A stretch of 64,000 nt of DNA. It comes from Thalassoroseus pseudoceratinae. GTDB taxonomy: Bacteria; Planctomycetota; Planctomycetia; Planctomycetales; Planctomycetaceae. The stretch covers positions 1 through 64,000 of the forward strand of contig NZ_JAALXT010000010.1 of assembly GCF_011634775.1 (NCBI RefSeq), written 5' to 3'. Below, in pieces: positions 36,120-45,898 of the stretch (the stretch's first letter is position 1; each line of letters begins with the position of its first letter). The notes below the pieces were generated by a model. That model had not been told where the DNA came from. It did no database searches and worked only from the letters and a program-made list of their open reading frames with translations. Made by a program: the position numbers and the translations under genes.

Positions 36120-37249
36120 GTTTGTTGCACTTGGCGATTGGATAATTCTGCGTTGGAGGGACTCAGTCGCCGTCGATAGTTGTAGTATGCGGCACACGCC
36201 CCTTCAGACGAGACCATCGTTGCTCCCTGCGGGCTAGCTGGCGTACATGCCGTTCCGAAAATGGGACAATCGTATGGCTTTTTCCCCCCTTGAAGGATTG
36301 CCCCACTGATGCACTGGCTCGATTCACTCGTATCAATCCTCGCAAGTGAAAAACGTTGTTCCGCATCGAAATCGGCATACATTGCGGACAGACGGTAGCC
36401 GCTCCGAGGGATTGTTCCGATCCCCCGCCACATGCGATCGGTCACTTCAAAGACTTCTTGCAGAAGTTTCTGAGATGCTGGGTTGCCGATGGTTGGCACT
36501 GCCCGCGCGTATTGGTTCTCCACGCCGATTTCGTGATTCTCCAACATCCGCACGCAGCGATAGATTCCTTCGAGCAAGTCGAGCGGTTCAAACCCTGTCA
36601 CGACAATCGGGACGTGAAACTGGCGGGCGAGGTCACGGTATTCCTGGCAGCCCATCACGCTGCAAACGTGACCTGCTCCCAGGAAGCCTTGGACGCGGTT
36701 GTTCGGAGACTGGAGAACGGCGGTCATCGCTGGTGGCACGAGCACGTGTGAAACCAAGACCGCGAAATTGTCGAGTCCCCTTCGCTTGGCTTGCCACAGA
36801 GCCATTGCATTGGCGGGAGCTGTTGTTTCAAACCCAACTGCGAAGAATACCACAGTGCGGGCCGGATTTCGTGCGGCGATCTTAAGACAATCGAGCGGCG
36901 AATAAATGATCCGCACGTCGCCCCCGTTCGCCTTGACGGCCAGCAAATCCGACCGACTCCCCGGCACACGAAGCATGTCACCGAAGGAGCAGAATGTGAC
37001 ATCCGGCCGAGACGCAATGTCGACCGCCTTGTCAATGAGTTCCAATGGTGTCACACAGACAGGGCATCCGGGGCCGTGGACGAGTTCTATTTCCGGTGGC
37101 AGGAGTTGGTCAATTCCGTATCTCACGATGCTGTGAGTCTGGCCGCCACAGACTTCCATGATGGTCCACGGTTGCGAAATCGTATTGTGAATTGCCCGCA
37201 ACAGATTCTGGGCCGCCACCGGGTCGCGATATTCGTCTTGATACTTCAT
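36116..37249 (-). CDS. hypD: Hydrogenase iron-cofactor assembly protein HypD
   Basis: 377 residues. Conserved segments: [60 protein letters not shown], and the later cysteine cluster including CRMLE and [18 protein letters not shown], which binds a [4Fe-4S] cluster. It is the scaffold on which Fe(CN)2CO is built with HypC. It overlaps hypC upstream and hypE downstream by ATGA junctions. Confidence 0.95.
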   Translation of the reverse strand: MKYQDEYRDPVAAQNLLRAIHNTISQPWTIMEVCGGQTHSIVRYGIDQLLPPEIELVHGPGCPVCVTPLELIDKAVDIASRPDVTFCSFGDMLRVPGSRSDLLAVKANGGDVRIIYSPLDCLKIAARNPARTVVFFAVGFETTAPANAMALWQAKRRGLDNFAVLVSHVLVPPAMTAVLQSPNNRVQGFLGAGHVCSVMGCQEYRDLARQFHVPIVVTGFEPLDLLEGIYRCVRMLENHEIGVENQYARAVPTIGNPASQKLLQEVFEVTDRMWRGIGTIPRSGYRLSAMYADFDAEQRFSLARIDTSESSQCISGAILQGGKKPYDCPIFGTACTPASPQGATMVSSEGACAAYYNYRRRLSPSNAELSNRQVQQT

Positions 37250-37497
37250 GGCTGCATACCATCCAATTCGTCGAGTTCGCTCATCTGGTCTAAGAATTTG
37301 AAGACCTCTTGAGCCTCGGTTTCATCGACGATGGAAAGGGCGAATCCCACATGTACGATGACGTAATTGCCAACGGAAACCTCGGGTAAATAGGCCAAGC
37401 ACACTTCCTTCCGCACCCCATCAAAATCGACTCTGCCCATTAGCACGTCGTGTTCCGTATAGAGCTCGATTACAAGTCCGGGAATGCCGAGACACAT
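37246..37497 (-). CDS. hypC: Hydrogenase maturation chaperone HypC
   Basis: 83 residues starting MCLGIPG; Cys2 is the essential residue that binds the iron moiety and the large subunit. The small OB-like fold ([30 protein letters not shown]) is complete. It is sandwiched between hypF and hypD; its last four bases overlap hypD. Confidence 0.95.
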   Translation of the reverse strand: MCLGIPGLVIELYTEHDVLMGRVDFDGVRKEVCLAYLPEVSVGNYVIVHVGFALSIVDETEAQEVFKFLDQMSELDELDGMQP

Positions 37498-37501
37498 AGA
37501 A

Positions 37502-39847
37502 TTATGGTTGTCCTAAGAGTTGGGAATTGTTCAAACATCGCTCAGGACAAACCCGAAAGTTTTGGAGTCGAGCAGCAGCGACCGTGAGTTGCCCGAGACT
37601 CAAGCCGCCGTCACCGGGTGGCACTTGAGAATGCCGATACACATCAAAACCAGCATTTATGAGACGCTCGGCCGATTCTTCGGTGAGCAATGCATTGAGA
37701 AAGACGCCCCCGCTCAACACAACCCGATTGAGCTGACACTGTTTCCGCAATTGTCGACAAACGCTGACAATGATCTCGGCGACAGTGGAATGGAACCGTC
37801 TTGCGATTATTGACGGCTGAACGTCGTTCTGATTGTCGTCAATGATACCACGGATCAACGGCCGCGTGTCGACGGTTGCCGGTCTTTGATCGATGATCTC
37901 AACGCCATATTCATAGCATCCGCAATCTGGCTGATCGCTTGCCAAGTCTTCCAACGCCATCGCTGCTTGCCCTTCGAATCGATTTCGCTCGCCCACACCA
38001 CAAATTGCCGCGACAGCATCGATGAGTCGTCCCATACTCGATGTCATCGGCGAGTTAAGATTCTTGCGAATCATTGTCTCCACAATGCGGAGAACTGACG
38101 GTTGGACAGTTGGAAAGAAGGATTCTGCGGGACATTCACAGCCCGCGTCCATTGCATGCGACAACGCCATCCGCCACGGTTCGCGAACGGCCGCATCTCC
38201 CCCTGGGAGAGTAACATGACGAAGATGAGCAGCCCGCTCGAAATTGTTGTAGTCACCGATAAAGAATTCGCCCCCCCAAATCGCTCCATCGGTTCCGTAG
38301 CCGGTACCGTCGAAGATCACTCCGATGACCGGTTCCGAGAGACCGTTTTCCGCCATACAGGCAGCCATGTGGGCATGGTGATGTTGCACGCCAATCAGTT
38401 TCTCCGGGGAAAATCGTTTCGCCGCGAAGCGTGTCGACGCGTATTCGGGATGCAGATCGTGAGCGATCCACTCTGGCTGCACATCGAATAGCTGCTGGTA
38501 AAGCAAGACATCCCGCTGGAATGTCTGGTACGCGTCAAGGTAATCGAGATCACCAAGATGGTGGCTAAGAACTCCCTGATCCCCGCAACCGAGAGCGAAG
38601 GTGTTTTTCAGTTTTCCGCCAACGGCCAGAATTGGAGGTGCCCATTGAACCGGCAGCGGAATCGGTTTGGGGGCGTAGCCACGTGATCGACGAACTGGCA
38701 GTTCGACGCCAGACACAACTTTGACGACGGAATCGTCACAACGAACATGAATTGGACGATTATGCACCAAGAACACGTCTGCAATACCGGCGAGTCGAGT
38801 GATTGCGTCTGCGTCTTGGGTGACGATTGGTTCATTGGATCGATTACCGCTTGTCATCACCAGGGCATTGATTTGGCTCATCAACAGATGATGCAGCGGG
38901 GTGTATGGAAGCATCACCCCAAGCCGCGAATTTCCCAATGCCACGGAATCGGCAACGGCGTTCGCTTGTTGTCGTCTTTGGAGCAGCACAATCGGCCGGG
39001 CAGGGGATTTCAACAAGACTTGCTCGTGCTGACTAACATGGCAGAGCACCTTGGCAACGGCCAGGTTAGCGGCCATTACGGCCAGCGGCTTTTCTTCACG
39101 GGACTTTCGCGTTCGGAGGTTTTGAACCGTGGCCTCGTTCGATGCATCGCAAACGAGGTGGTAACCACCAAGACCTTTGACCGCACCGATCTTACCTGCT
39201 TTGATCGCTTTTACGAATATCAAGAGCGGATCATGACATTCGATTGATTTCCCACGGACGTCTCGCAGTGACAATCGAGGTCCACATACTGGGCAGGCAA
39301 TCGGCTGCGCGTGGAACCGGCGATTCCTTGGGTCCGTATACTCTGCGTGGCAATCGGGACACATCGAGAAACGAGACATCGTGGTGCGACAGCGATCGTA
39401 GGGAGCCGATTGTGTGATTGTCAGTCGCGGCCCACAGTTCGTGCAGTTTAAAAACGGATATCGAAAACGGCGATCGGCCGGATCAAACAACTCGCGGAGA
39501 CAGTCGTCACAGGTTGCCACATCAGCGGAGATCAAAACGACGCCGGGACCATTTGTTTGGCTGTGCTCGATCCGAAAATCCTTTTGACCAATCGGCGGAC
39601 ATTGCTCACGACTGACGGACAAGATTCGCGTCAACGGTGGCGGCTGATTGACCAATTCGTCAAAGAAGCCGTCCAACCGATTCGTTTCTCCCTCGACCTC
39701 GATCTTCACGACACCGGAATCGTTCAGAACACGCCCGCTGAGGCCAAAACGCGATGCGAGCGCGTGCACAAACGGCCGAAAACCGACCCCTTGGACAATT
39801 CCTCGTACGATGATTTCGTGCCGCTGCATGTTCGCGTTCACCCGCAT
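37502..39847 (-). CDS. hypF: Carbamoyltransferase HypF
   Basis: 781 residues, full length. Order: acylphosphatase domain (RGIVQGVGFRPFVHALA), two zinc fingers (CDDC...CTNC and CPDC...CPVC), YrdC-like domain (AVKGLGGYHLVCDASNE; KPLAVM), and the Kae1-like domain with metal site VQHHHAHMAACMAENGL and VLSGGVFLNALL. It transfers carbamoyl from carbamoyl phosphate to the HypE C-terminal Cys. The start may be 39847 or the internal ATG 39829. First hyp gene after the DHOD-like fragment. Confidence 0.95.
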   Translation of the reverse strand: MRVNANMQRHEIIVRGIVQGVGFRPFVHALASRFGLSGRVLNDSGVVKIEVEGETNRLDGFFDELVNQPPPLTRILSVSREQCPPIGQKDFRIEHSQTNGPGVVLISADVATCDDCLRELFDPADRRFRYPFLNCTNCGPRLTITQSAPYDRCRTTMSRFSMCPDCHAEYTDPRNRRFHAQPIACPVCGPRLSLRDVRGKSIECHDPLLIFVKAIKAGKIGAVKGLGGYHLVCDASNEATVQNLRTRKSREEKPLAVMAANLAVAKVLCHVSQHEQVLLKSPARPIVLLQRRQQANAVADSVALGNSRLGVMLPYTPLHHLLMSQINALVMTSGNRSNEPIVTQDADAITRLAGIADVFLVHNRPIHVRCDDSVVKVVSGVELPVRRSRGYAPKPIPLPVQWAPPILAVGGKLKNTFALGCGDQGVLSHHLGDLDYLDAYQTFQRDVLLYQQLFDVQPEWIAHDLHPEYASTRFAAKRFSPEKLIGVQHHHAHMAACMAENGLSEPVIGVIFDGTGYGTDGAIWGGEFFIGDYNNFERAAHLRHVTLPGGDAAVREPWRMALSHAMDAGCECPAESFFPTVQPSVLRIVETMIRKNLNSPMTSSMGRLIDAVAAICGVGERNRFEGQAAMALEDLASDQPDCGCYEYGVEIIDQRPATVDTRPLIRGIIDDNQNDVQPSIIARRFHSTVAEIIVSVCRQLRKQCQLNRVVLSGGVFLNALLTEESAERLINAGFDVYRHSQVPPGDGGLSLGQLTVAAARLQNFRVCPERCLNNSQLLGQP

Positions 39848-39872
39848 GGCGGTTAATCATCCTTCTTTGCGA

Positions 39873-40490
39873 TTACAGAGAGTGAATATCCCAAGTCTGT
39901 AAGATTTTCGCATAACTCGCACGTTCATAGGCGCCAGGATCCGGAACGCGGCCCAGACTCAAACTGCCACGGGCTTGGGCGAGCGAATCGTACTCATGTT
40001 CCTCCAACCACCGTGCCGTTTCCTCTCGAATCGTTGTGAGATAACCTGGCCCGTGCCGAAGCAACGCAGACGCCATCTGGCAAATGCTTGCCCCAGCCAT
40101 CACACTCTTGAGGACATCAACGGCCGTGTGGACACCGCCAGTGACCGCCATCGGAGTTTGAATCTGACCATATAGAATTGCGAGCCATCGCAATCTCAAC
40201 AGTAGCTCTGAAGAATCCGACAGGTGAACGACACGTTCAACGTTGAGCTCTTCGATATTGAAATCCGGTTGGTAAAATCGATTGAAGATGACGAGACCAT
40301 CCACGCCAATTTCGTCGATCTGTCGAGCAAATGCAGCGAGTGATGAATAGAACGGCGAAAGCTTGACAGCCAAGGGTATGGTCACGGCTTCACGTACCGA
40401 ACGAATGACGTCGAGTGCTTGTGATTCCAGTTGTGCCACCGAGGCGTTAGTCTCGTTTCCATCCAACGTGACCCGTGTTGCCGACTTCAT
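39873..40490 (-). CDS. N-terminally truncated DHOD-like flavoprotein
   Basis: 205 residues matching only the C-terminal two thirds of the dihydroorotate-dehydrogenase-like family (usually about 330). Visible parts are IPLAVKLSPFYSSLAAFARQ, DGLVIFNRFYQPDFNIEEL, AVTGGVHTAVDVLKSVMAGA (phosphate-binding strand) and QMASALLRHGPGYL. The first barrel strands, including much of the FMN pocket, are absent. Yet the ATG is exactly coupled to the hoxW stop (ATGA at 40490), so it is expressed. It may be a deletion product fused into the operon, or a reduced protein with a new role in hydrogenase maturation. Confidence 0.8.
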   Translation of the reverse strand: MKSATRVTLDGNETNASVAQLESQALDVIRSVREAVTIPLAVKLSPFYSSLAAFARQIDEIGVDGLVIFNRFYQPDFNIEELNVERVVHLSDSSELLLRLRWLAILYGQIQTPMAVTGGVHTAVDVLKSVMAGASICQMASALLRHGPGYLTTIREETARWLEEHEYDSLAQARGSLSLGRVPDPGAYERASYAKILQTWDIHSL

Positions 40491-40993
40491 TGATGTCCCT
40501 CAATCTCGCTAAGGTTTTTGGAGTCGTGCAACAATCGCGTGATTTGGTGAGCCACAACTTCGACACGTTCTCGAGCGCGCGGAGATAGCGAATCGCCGTG
40601 CTCGAACCGTTCACCTCGCACACTGACCAACCACGCTTGTGGTGCGTGTCCAAAGACAACTTCCGCCAACCCCAACAGCATGGATGGATGGCAAAAGTGC
40701 GTGGCTCGTGAACCGTCAGTGTGGGGCGATAAGCGTGCGATCATGACGGCGTTTGAGCCCGGATCGAGTGGCTCCGTCTCGTAACAAGCATCGACGAATA
40801 TTGCGTATTCGACGGTGGCGAGTTCCGCCGCAAACTCGGGCAGCAATTGATGAGCTGTCCGGACCAGTACGTTCGGCGGTGCCAAAGATTCCACTCGCCG
40901 AGCAACCGCCGGACCAAGTGCATCATCGCTCCGCCATTCGTTGCCGTAGCCAATCACCAGTAATTTTGCAGGGTTGGATGTCACGCCAATCAC
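40487..40993 (-). CDS. hoxW: Hydrogenase maturation endopeptidase HoxW-like
   Basis: 168 residues from GTG 40993, overlapping the hoxH stop as GTGA. HyaD/HoxW-type protease: [19 protein letters not shown] holds the nickel-ligand acid in [12 protein letters not shown] the second Asp, and [10 protein letters not shown] the His ligand. It should remove the C-terminal extension of HoxH once nickel is in place, and its position directly after hoxH fits that pairing. Confidence 0.92.
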   Translation of the reverse strand: MIGVTSNPAKLLVIGYGNEWRSDDALGPAVARRVESLAPPNVLVRTAHQLLPEFAAELATVEYAIFVDACYETEPLDPGSNAVMIARLSPHTDGSRATHFCHPSMLLGLAEVVFGHAPQAWLVSVRGERFEHGDSLSPRARERVEVVAHQITRLLHDSKNLSEIEGHQ

Positions 40994-42420
40994 CGCTGTC
41001 TTTCGTCAATGATTTGCCCGTCGGACCGAACCATCTCGACGTGCAATGGCATCTGACCGATTGCATGTGTCGAGCAACTCAAGCATGGATCGAATGCGCG
41101 GATTCCCGCCTCAATTCGGTTCAACACTCCCTCAGGAATCTCGGGACCACTGATGTATTCCCGCGCGATTTGCGTGACCGTTTGATTCATCGCGAGGTTG
41201 TTCTGGCCAGTCGCAATGACCAAGTTTGCCTTGCGAATGAGACCGTTTTCATCAATTTGATAGTGATGAAACAATGTGCCACGGGGAGCTTCACTACACC
41301 CCACGCCTTCGAGTCGGTTCACGCCGGCATCGGCTCGCAAGTCTTTCGATTTCAGATCGGGGTCGTCCAGCATTTTCTCGATGCGTTCCACACAAGCGAG
41401 CACTTCAATGAGCCGAGCCTGATGAAAGAAAAACGAGGCATTGACCGCTCCCGCGCCGAGTTGTCGAAACTCGTCAAGTTCCTTGTTCGCCAACGGTGTC
41501 CCCATTGAATCACAGACATTCAGGCGGGCGAGCGGCCCGACGCGATACATGCCGTCGCGATATCCCAATGGTCGATAATATGGTGACTTCAAGTACGACC
41601 AAGGTTCGACCGCTTCGCCGATGTAGTCGAAGAACTTTCTTGGATCGAGACCATCGGCGACGATCTTCCGCTCACTGTCCACAAAACGCACGGTCCCTTC
41701 ACCGTGCTCCCAAAGACCGCCCACTCCAACAAGTCCCATGTGCAGCGACGGAAAATTCCCAAAGGACTGGGCTTCTTGACGAAACTTCTCGACGAGCCCC
41801 TTGAACAACTCCAACGCTTGCACAGTTACGTCACGAGATTCCGGAATCCGATCGCGAATCCAACGCAGGTCCTCGTCATCCAGCGAAGACCGCACACCAC
41901 CGGGAACACACCAAGCGGGATGAATTTTCTTCCCGCCAAGCCGTTCGATGATCTCCTGCCCAAATTGCCGTAAGCGAATACCGCTGCGAGCCAACTCGGG
42001 ATGTTCGGCGATCAATCCGAAGACGTTGCGTCGGACGGGATCACTGTCGAACCCCAGCAGGAAGTCCGGAGCACTGAGATGGAAAAAACTTAGCGCATGC
42101 GACTGTAGAATCTGCGCCAAATTGTTGAGACGGCGTAGTTTCTTGGCAGGTAGCGGCACTTCGACAGCGAGAAGTTCATCACCCGCTCGCGACGATGCCA
42201 ACAAATGACTCACGGGACAAATCCCACAAACTCGAGCCGTGATCGCTGGCATCTCCCAAAAAGGACGGCCTTCGTACATCCGTTCGAATCCGCGAAACTC
42301 CGTCACATGAAACCGAGCGTGATCGACTTGGTCGGCATCGTCCAAGTAGATGGAGATTTTGGCGTGACCTTCGATTCGAGTCACCGGATCGATCAGAATT
42401 CGTTTCGCCATGAGCCGCAC
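40990..42420 (-). CDS. hoxH: NAD-linked [NiFe]-hydrogenase large subunit HoxH
   Basis: 476 residues; catalytic subunit of a group 3d bidirectional hydrogenase. The L1 motif [13 protein letters not shown] and the L2 motif [10 protein letters not shown] supply the four cysteines for the Ni-Fe site. L2 is followed by a 24-residue tail (from AIGQMPLH) that must be cleaved by Hox[15 protein letters not shown] is the family N-terminus. The start is either 42420 or the second ATG 42411. The soluble complex couples H2 oxidation or proton reduction to NAD(H) through HoxFU. Confidence 0.97.
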   Translation of the reverse strand: MRLMAKRILIDPVTRIEGHAKISIYLDDADQVDHARFHVTEFRGFERMYEGRPFWEMPAITARVCGICPVSHLLASSRAGDELLAVEVPLPAKKLRRLNNLAQILQSHALSFFHLSAPDFLLGFDSDPVRRNVFGLIAEHPELARSGIRLRQFGQEIIERLGGKKIHPAWCVPGGVRSSLDDEDLRWIRDRIPESRDVTVQALELFKGLVEKFRQEAQSFGNFPSLHMGLVGVGGLWEHGEGTVRFVDSERKIVADGLDPRKFFDYIGEAVEPWSYLKSPYYRPLGYRDGMYRVGPLARLNVCDSMGTPLANKELDEFRQLGAGAVNASFFFHQARLIEVLACVERIEKMLDDPDLKSKDLRADAGVNRLEGVGCSEAPRGTLFHHYQIDENGLIRKANLVIATGQNNLAMNQTVTQIAREYISGPEIPEGVLNRIEAGIRAFDPCLSCSTHAIGQMPLHVEMVRSDGQIIDERQR

Positions 42421-42435
42421 TACTAACTTGAGTTG

Positions 42436-42993
42436 TTATCCAAATTGAATGTCTTGACCTTCAAGCTTCGGGAGTCGACCATCACGGATTGCTTCGAGGC
42501 TTTTGCGAATGCGATCTGCCGGTGGCGGACAACCGGGAATGTACGCGTCGACATGCACAACGCGATGCAATGGTTCCACACGGTCCAACAGCGGCGGTAA
42601 GATATCGGGCTCGTCGGGCAGTCTTGGGTTGACATCTGCCAGCTCGATGTAGCTGCGTTCCAGGATAGTCAGTGGATCCCCCAAGGGATTGCGAAGGGCG
42701 GTCACGTTTCCGGTCACTGCGCAATCACCGAACGAAATGAGCCACTTGGACCGCTCACGCACAAGCCGAATGAATTCCAAGTTGTCTTCGTTGGCAACCG
42801 CTCCTTCCACCAAGACCGCATCGACGTGTTCCGGATACTCTTTGATGTCAACCAGCGGTGTAAACACCACGTCTGCGAACATCGCCAACTCAAAAAGCCA
42901 TTCGTCTAAATCAAGAAAAGACATATGACAGCCCGAACATCCCCCAAGCCAAACCGTCGCCAATTTGATGCGGTCGCCATTCCTGCCGGTCAT
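42436..42993 (-). CDS. hoxY: [NiFe]-hydrogenase small subunit HoxY
   Basis: 185 residues, a short small subunit as in group 3d enzymes. It carries one proximal [4Fe-4S] cluster: WLGGCSGCHMSFLDLDEWL gives two cysteines, FGDCAVTGN the third and YIPGCPPPADRI the fourth. There is no Tat signal, so the enzyme is cytoplasmic. It lies 15 bases upstream of hoxH. Confidence 0.96.
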   Translation of the reverse strand: MTGRNGDRIKLATVWLGGCSGCHMSFLDLDEWLFELAMFADVVFTPLVDIKEYPEHVDAVLVEGAVANEDNLEFIRLVRERSKWLISFGDCAVTGNVTALRNPLGDPLTILERSYIELADVNPRLPDEPDILPPLLDRVEPLHRVVHVDAYIPGCPPPADRIRKSLEAIRDGRLPKLEGQDIQFG

Positions 42994-43051
42994 TTCTCAC
43001 CTCGTTTCTACATAGACATCGCATGGGCCAACTGCAATGACATATCAATGA

Positions 43052-43774
43052 CTAAAGCTCCCACAGTTGGTTCTCCCGTGCGTTGATGAGGAAATCGAGC
43101 TTGGCACGATTGTGATCCAACTCGGATGCCGTCGAACCTTTCTGAAAGATGGCTCCCGTCGGGCACGCCATGAAACATTTCCCGCACGAGGTGCAAGTTG
43201 GCGACTCGCCCCACGGTTGATTCATGTCGGTGATCATCTTCAAATTTGCTCCCCGACCGGAAATATCCCACGTGTGAGCACCTTCTAACTCATCGCACAC
43301 TCGGACACAGCGGGTACACAGAATGCATCGATTGTGGTCCACACCAAATCGCTCATGAGACACATCAACTTCCCGTTGCGGGTAGGTGTATTCCAGTCGT
43401 TCGTGATCCACTCCCATCTCGACGGCGGCATCTTGCAGCTCGCAATTGTTGTTGGCCACACAAATCGAGCAGGTATGGTTGCCCTCCGCCAACAGCAACT
43501 CGACAATCATCTTGCGGTACTCGCGAAGTTGATCGGTCTCGGTGCGGATAGTCATGCCTTCGTTGACATTCAGGAAACACGCAGGCTGAAGCTGACGTGC
43601 CCCTTCGACCTCCACAAGACACATCCGACAACCGCCATGAGCCGTCAATCCCTCGACGTAACAGAGCGTTGGGATATCGATTCCCACCGACCTTGCCGCC
43701 TGGAGAATGGTTTCGCCGGAGGAGGCACTCACCAGCTGATCGTTGATAGTCAGCGTGACGACACTCATTGGCAC
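43052..43774 (-). CDS. hoxU: Diaphorase-linked iron-sulfur subunit HoxU
   Basis: 240 residues, NuoG-N-terminal-like. The [2Fe-2S] ferredoxin domain has PTLCYVEGLTAHGGCRMCLV and PACF. A His-Cys cluster follows (HTCSICVANNNCELQ), then two [4Fe-4S] cluster motifs (CILCTRCVRVC and CTSCGKCFMACPTG). It conducts electrons between HoxF and HoxY. Its start overlaps the end of hoxF by ten bases. Confidence 0.96.
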   Translation of the reverse strand: MPMSVVTLTINDQLVSASSGETILQAARSVGIDIPTLCYVEGLTAHGGCRMCLVEVEGARQLQPACFLNVNEGMTIRTETDQLREYRKMIVELLLAEGNHTCSICVANNNCELQDAAVEMGVDHERLEYTYPQREVDVSHERFGVDHNRCILCTRCVRVCDELEGAHTWDISGRGANLKMITDMNQPWGESPTCTSCGKCFMACPTGAIFQKGSTASELDHNRAKLDFLINARENQLWEL

Positions 43775-45396
43775 GTCGCTCCATTGCTGTTTGCCTTCGC
43801 TGTCGTACTGTCGATGAGTCGAGACTCGTACTCATCCCGGAAGTAACGCAGCGTGCTCACCGTAGGATTCGGCGCTGTTTGACCGAGTCCGCACAAGCTC
43901 GTTCGACTCACCATGTCGCACAGTTTTTCCAGCCGTTCTAAGTCGGCTCGGTTTGCGGAGCCGTCGACGATTCGGCTAAGCAGTTGTTTCATCTGCACGG
44001 TTCCCGCACGACAGGGAATGCACTTGCCGCACGATTCGTCCATGCAGAATTCCATGAAGTAACGGGCGACGTCGACCATATCCGTCTGGTCGTCCATGAC
44101 GATCATGCCACCAGACCCCATAATCGAGCCGATCTTGCCAAGCGATTCATAGTCGACCGGCGAATCAAGATGTTCTTGTGGAATGCAGCCCCCAGACGGA
44201 CCGCCGGTTTGAACGGCTTTGATTTGTCCTCCGTTCGGAACCCCACCGCCAATTTCCTCGACAATTGTTCGCAACGGCGTCCCCAATGGAACTTCGACCA
44301 ACCCGTTGTGGACCACGTTCCCAGTGAGACAGAACACTTTGGTACCAGTGGACTGCGGCGTCCCAATTTCGGCGAACCACTCGGCACCGTTGCGAATGAT
44401 GTCGGGGACGTTGGCAAACGTTTCCACGTTGTTCAGCAACGTCGGCATTCCCCACAGGCCATGTTCCGCGGGATAGGGGGGACGCGGCGTCGGTGTGCCA
44501 CGCTGCCCCATGATCGAAGCCATCAAGGCCGTTTCTTCACCACAGACGAAGGCTCCCGCTCCGATACGGACATCGATTCGGAAGTCAAACGGCGACGAAA
44601 AAACACCCGTGCCCAGCAACCCCATTCGCCCAGCTTGCTTAATGGCCTTGTTGAGTCGTTCGATCGCAAGCGTGTACTCACCACGAACATAGATGTAACC
44701 TTGGTTTGCTCCAATCGCGAAACCCGCAATCGCCATGCCCTCCAACACCCGATGAGGATCGCTCTCCAGAACACTGCGATTCATGAACGCGCCTGGGTCA
44801 CCTTCGTCGGCATTGCAGACAACAAACCGCCGTTCGCCGGAATTCTTGGCGACGGTCGCCCATTTCACACCCGTCGGGTAACCAGCACCACCTCGGCCGC
44901 GTAGTCCACTGCGAGTTACGGTTTCAATGACGTCACTCGGTGCAAGCTCGAAGAGTGCTTGATGCAGTGCTCGATACCCGCCAGTGGCGATGTAACTCTC
45001 GATGCGTTCTGGGTCGATGCATCCACAATTCTTCAAAATCAGGGACGTCTGCTTGGCAAAGAACGGGTCTTCACGCTCGAAGGTTTCCGCCTCACCTTGC
45101 CCACCATTCAGCGTGGCCACAATGGAAGACGCATTGTCCGTTGTCACACGACAATACAACGGCCCGTCAATGTCCACACCAACCAATGGCCCCTGACTGC
45201 AAAGCCGCATGCATCCCACGCCGACGACGTTCACACGGTCAGCCATTCCGGAGTCTTCGACTGCTGTGCGGAGCGTGCTCAGAACATCATTGGAATTCGC
45301 CGACAAACACCCTGCCGCAATGCAGCACCTGATTTCACACGGCTTCCGGTCCGCGGCTTCCTTCGTGACGATGTTTTCAAGCTCCGTCAGATCCAA
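43765..45396 (-). CDS. hoxF: NAD-reducing diaphorase subunit HoxF
   Basis: 543 residues. The N-terminal thioredoxin-like [2Fe-2S] domain (CCIAAGCLSAN; GCMRLCSQGP) is followed by the NuoF-like core with the NADH site GLRGRGGAGYPTGVKW, the FMN segment CNADEGDPGAFMNR, and the C-terminal [4Fe-4S] motif ESCGKCIPCRAGT with the later Cys in TSLCGLGQ. It exchanges electrons with NAD(H). It overlaps hoxE by 20 bases and hoxU by ten. Confidence 0.97.
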   Translation of the reverse strand: MDLTELENIVTKEAADRKPCEIRCCIAAGCLSANSNDVLSTLRTAVEDSGMADRVNVVGVGCMRLCSQGPLVGVDIDGPLYCRVTTDNASSIVATLNGGQGEAETFEREDPFFAKQTSLILKNCGCIDPERIESYIATGGYRALHQALFELAPSDVIETVTRSGLRGRGGAGYPTGVKWATVAKNSGERRFVVCNADEGDPGAFMNRSVLESDPHRVLEGMAIAGFAIGANQGYIYVRGEYTLAIERLNKAIKQAGRMGLLGTGVFSSPFDFRIDVRIGAGAFVCGEETALMASIMGQRGTPTPRPPYPAEHGLWGMPTLLNNVETFANVPDIIRNGAEWFAEIGTPQSTGTKVFCLTGNVVHNGLVEVPLGTPLRTIVEEIGGGVPNGGQIKAVQTGGPSGGCIPQEHLDSPVDYESLGKIGSIMGSGGMIVMDDQTDMVDVARYFMEFCMDESCGKCIPCRAGTVQMKQLLSRIVDGSANRADLERLEKLCDMVSRTSLCGLGQTAPNPTVSTLRYFRDEYESRLIDSTTAKANSNGATCQ

Positions 45397-45898
45397 TGGT
45401 CCAACCTTTCACTTGACTGCGGATATCCTCGTTGGTCTGATGACCGACAATTTCCTCGTCATAAACGACGACCGGAGCGTTACCGCATGCTCCAATGCAA
45501 CGCGCGGTCAGCAGCGACACGCCTCCATCACCCGTGGTTTCACCGGGACTGATGCCAATCTCGTCGCGAACACACTCCAGCAACTCGTCTGCACCTTTGA
45601 CAAAACACGCCGTCCCCGTGCATACCACACACGAATGCCGCCCTTTGGGTTTCAATGTGAAGAAATGGTAAAACGTCGCTACTCCGTAAACGCGACTCGG
45701 AGGCAACTTGAGTCGTTTGGAGACGAAGTAGAGTAAGTCGTCCTCAAGATACCCAAACAACTCTTGAGCCTTATGCAATACTTCAATCAATGCATCATGC
45801 CGATACTGGTGACGTTTCATCGCCACTTCAAGCAACTTGAAACGCTTGTCACCACTCGGATGGCCAGCAGTCTGTTTCGATGTCTGTTGATTTACCAT
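45377..45898 (-). CDS. hoxE: [2Fe-2S] subunit HoxE
   Basis: 173 residues, NuoE-like, first gene of the operon. Four-cysteine thioredoxin-fold motif: VVCTGTACFVKGA and ARCIGACGNAPVV. The N-terminal helical region (ALIEVLHKAQELFGYLEDDL; VYGVATFYHFF) is intact. Presence of HoxE marks the pentameric HoxEFUYH type. An attenuator-like leader lies 57-134 bases before its start codon. Confidence 0.96.
   Translation of the reverse strand: MVNQQTSKQTAGHPSGDKRFKLLEVAMKRHQYRHDALIEVLHKAQELFGYLEDDLLYFVSKRLKLPPSRVYGVATFYHFFTLKPKGRHSCVVCTGTACFVKGADELLECVRDEIGISPGETTGDGGVSLLTARCIGACGNAPVVVYDEEIVGHQTNEDIRSQVKGWTIGSDGA

Noticed and set aside
43984-44904. Long plus-strand open frame (306 codons) opposite hoxF
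   Set aside because: It is an antisense shadow of a strongly conserved gene with biased codons, with no motif of its own.
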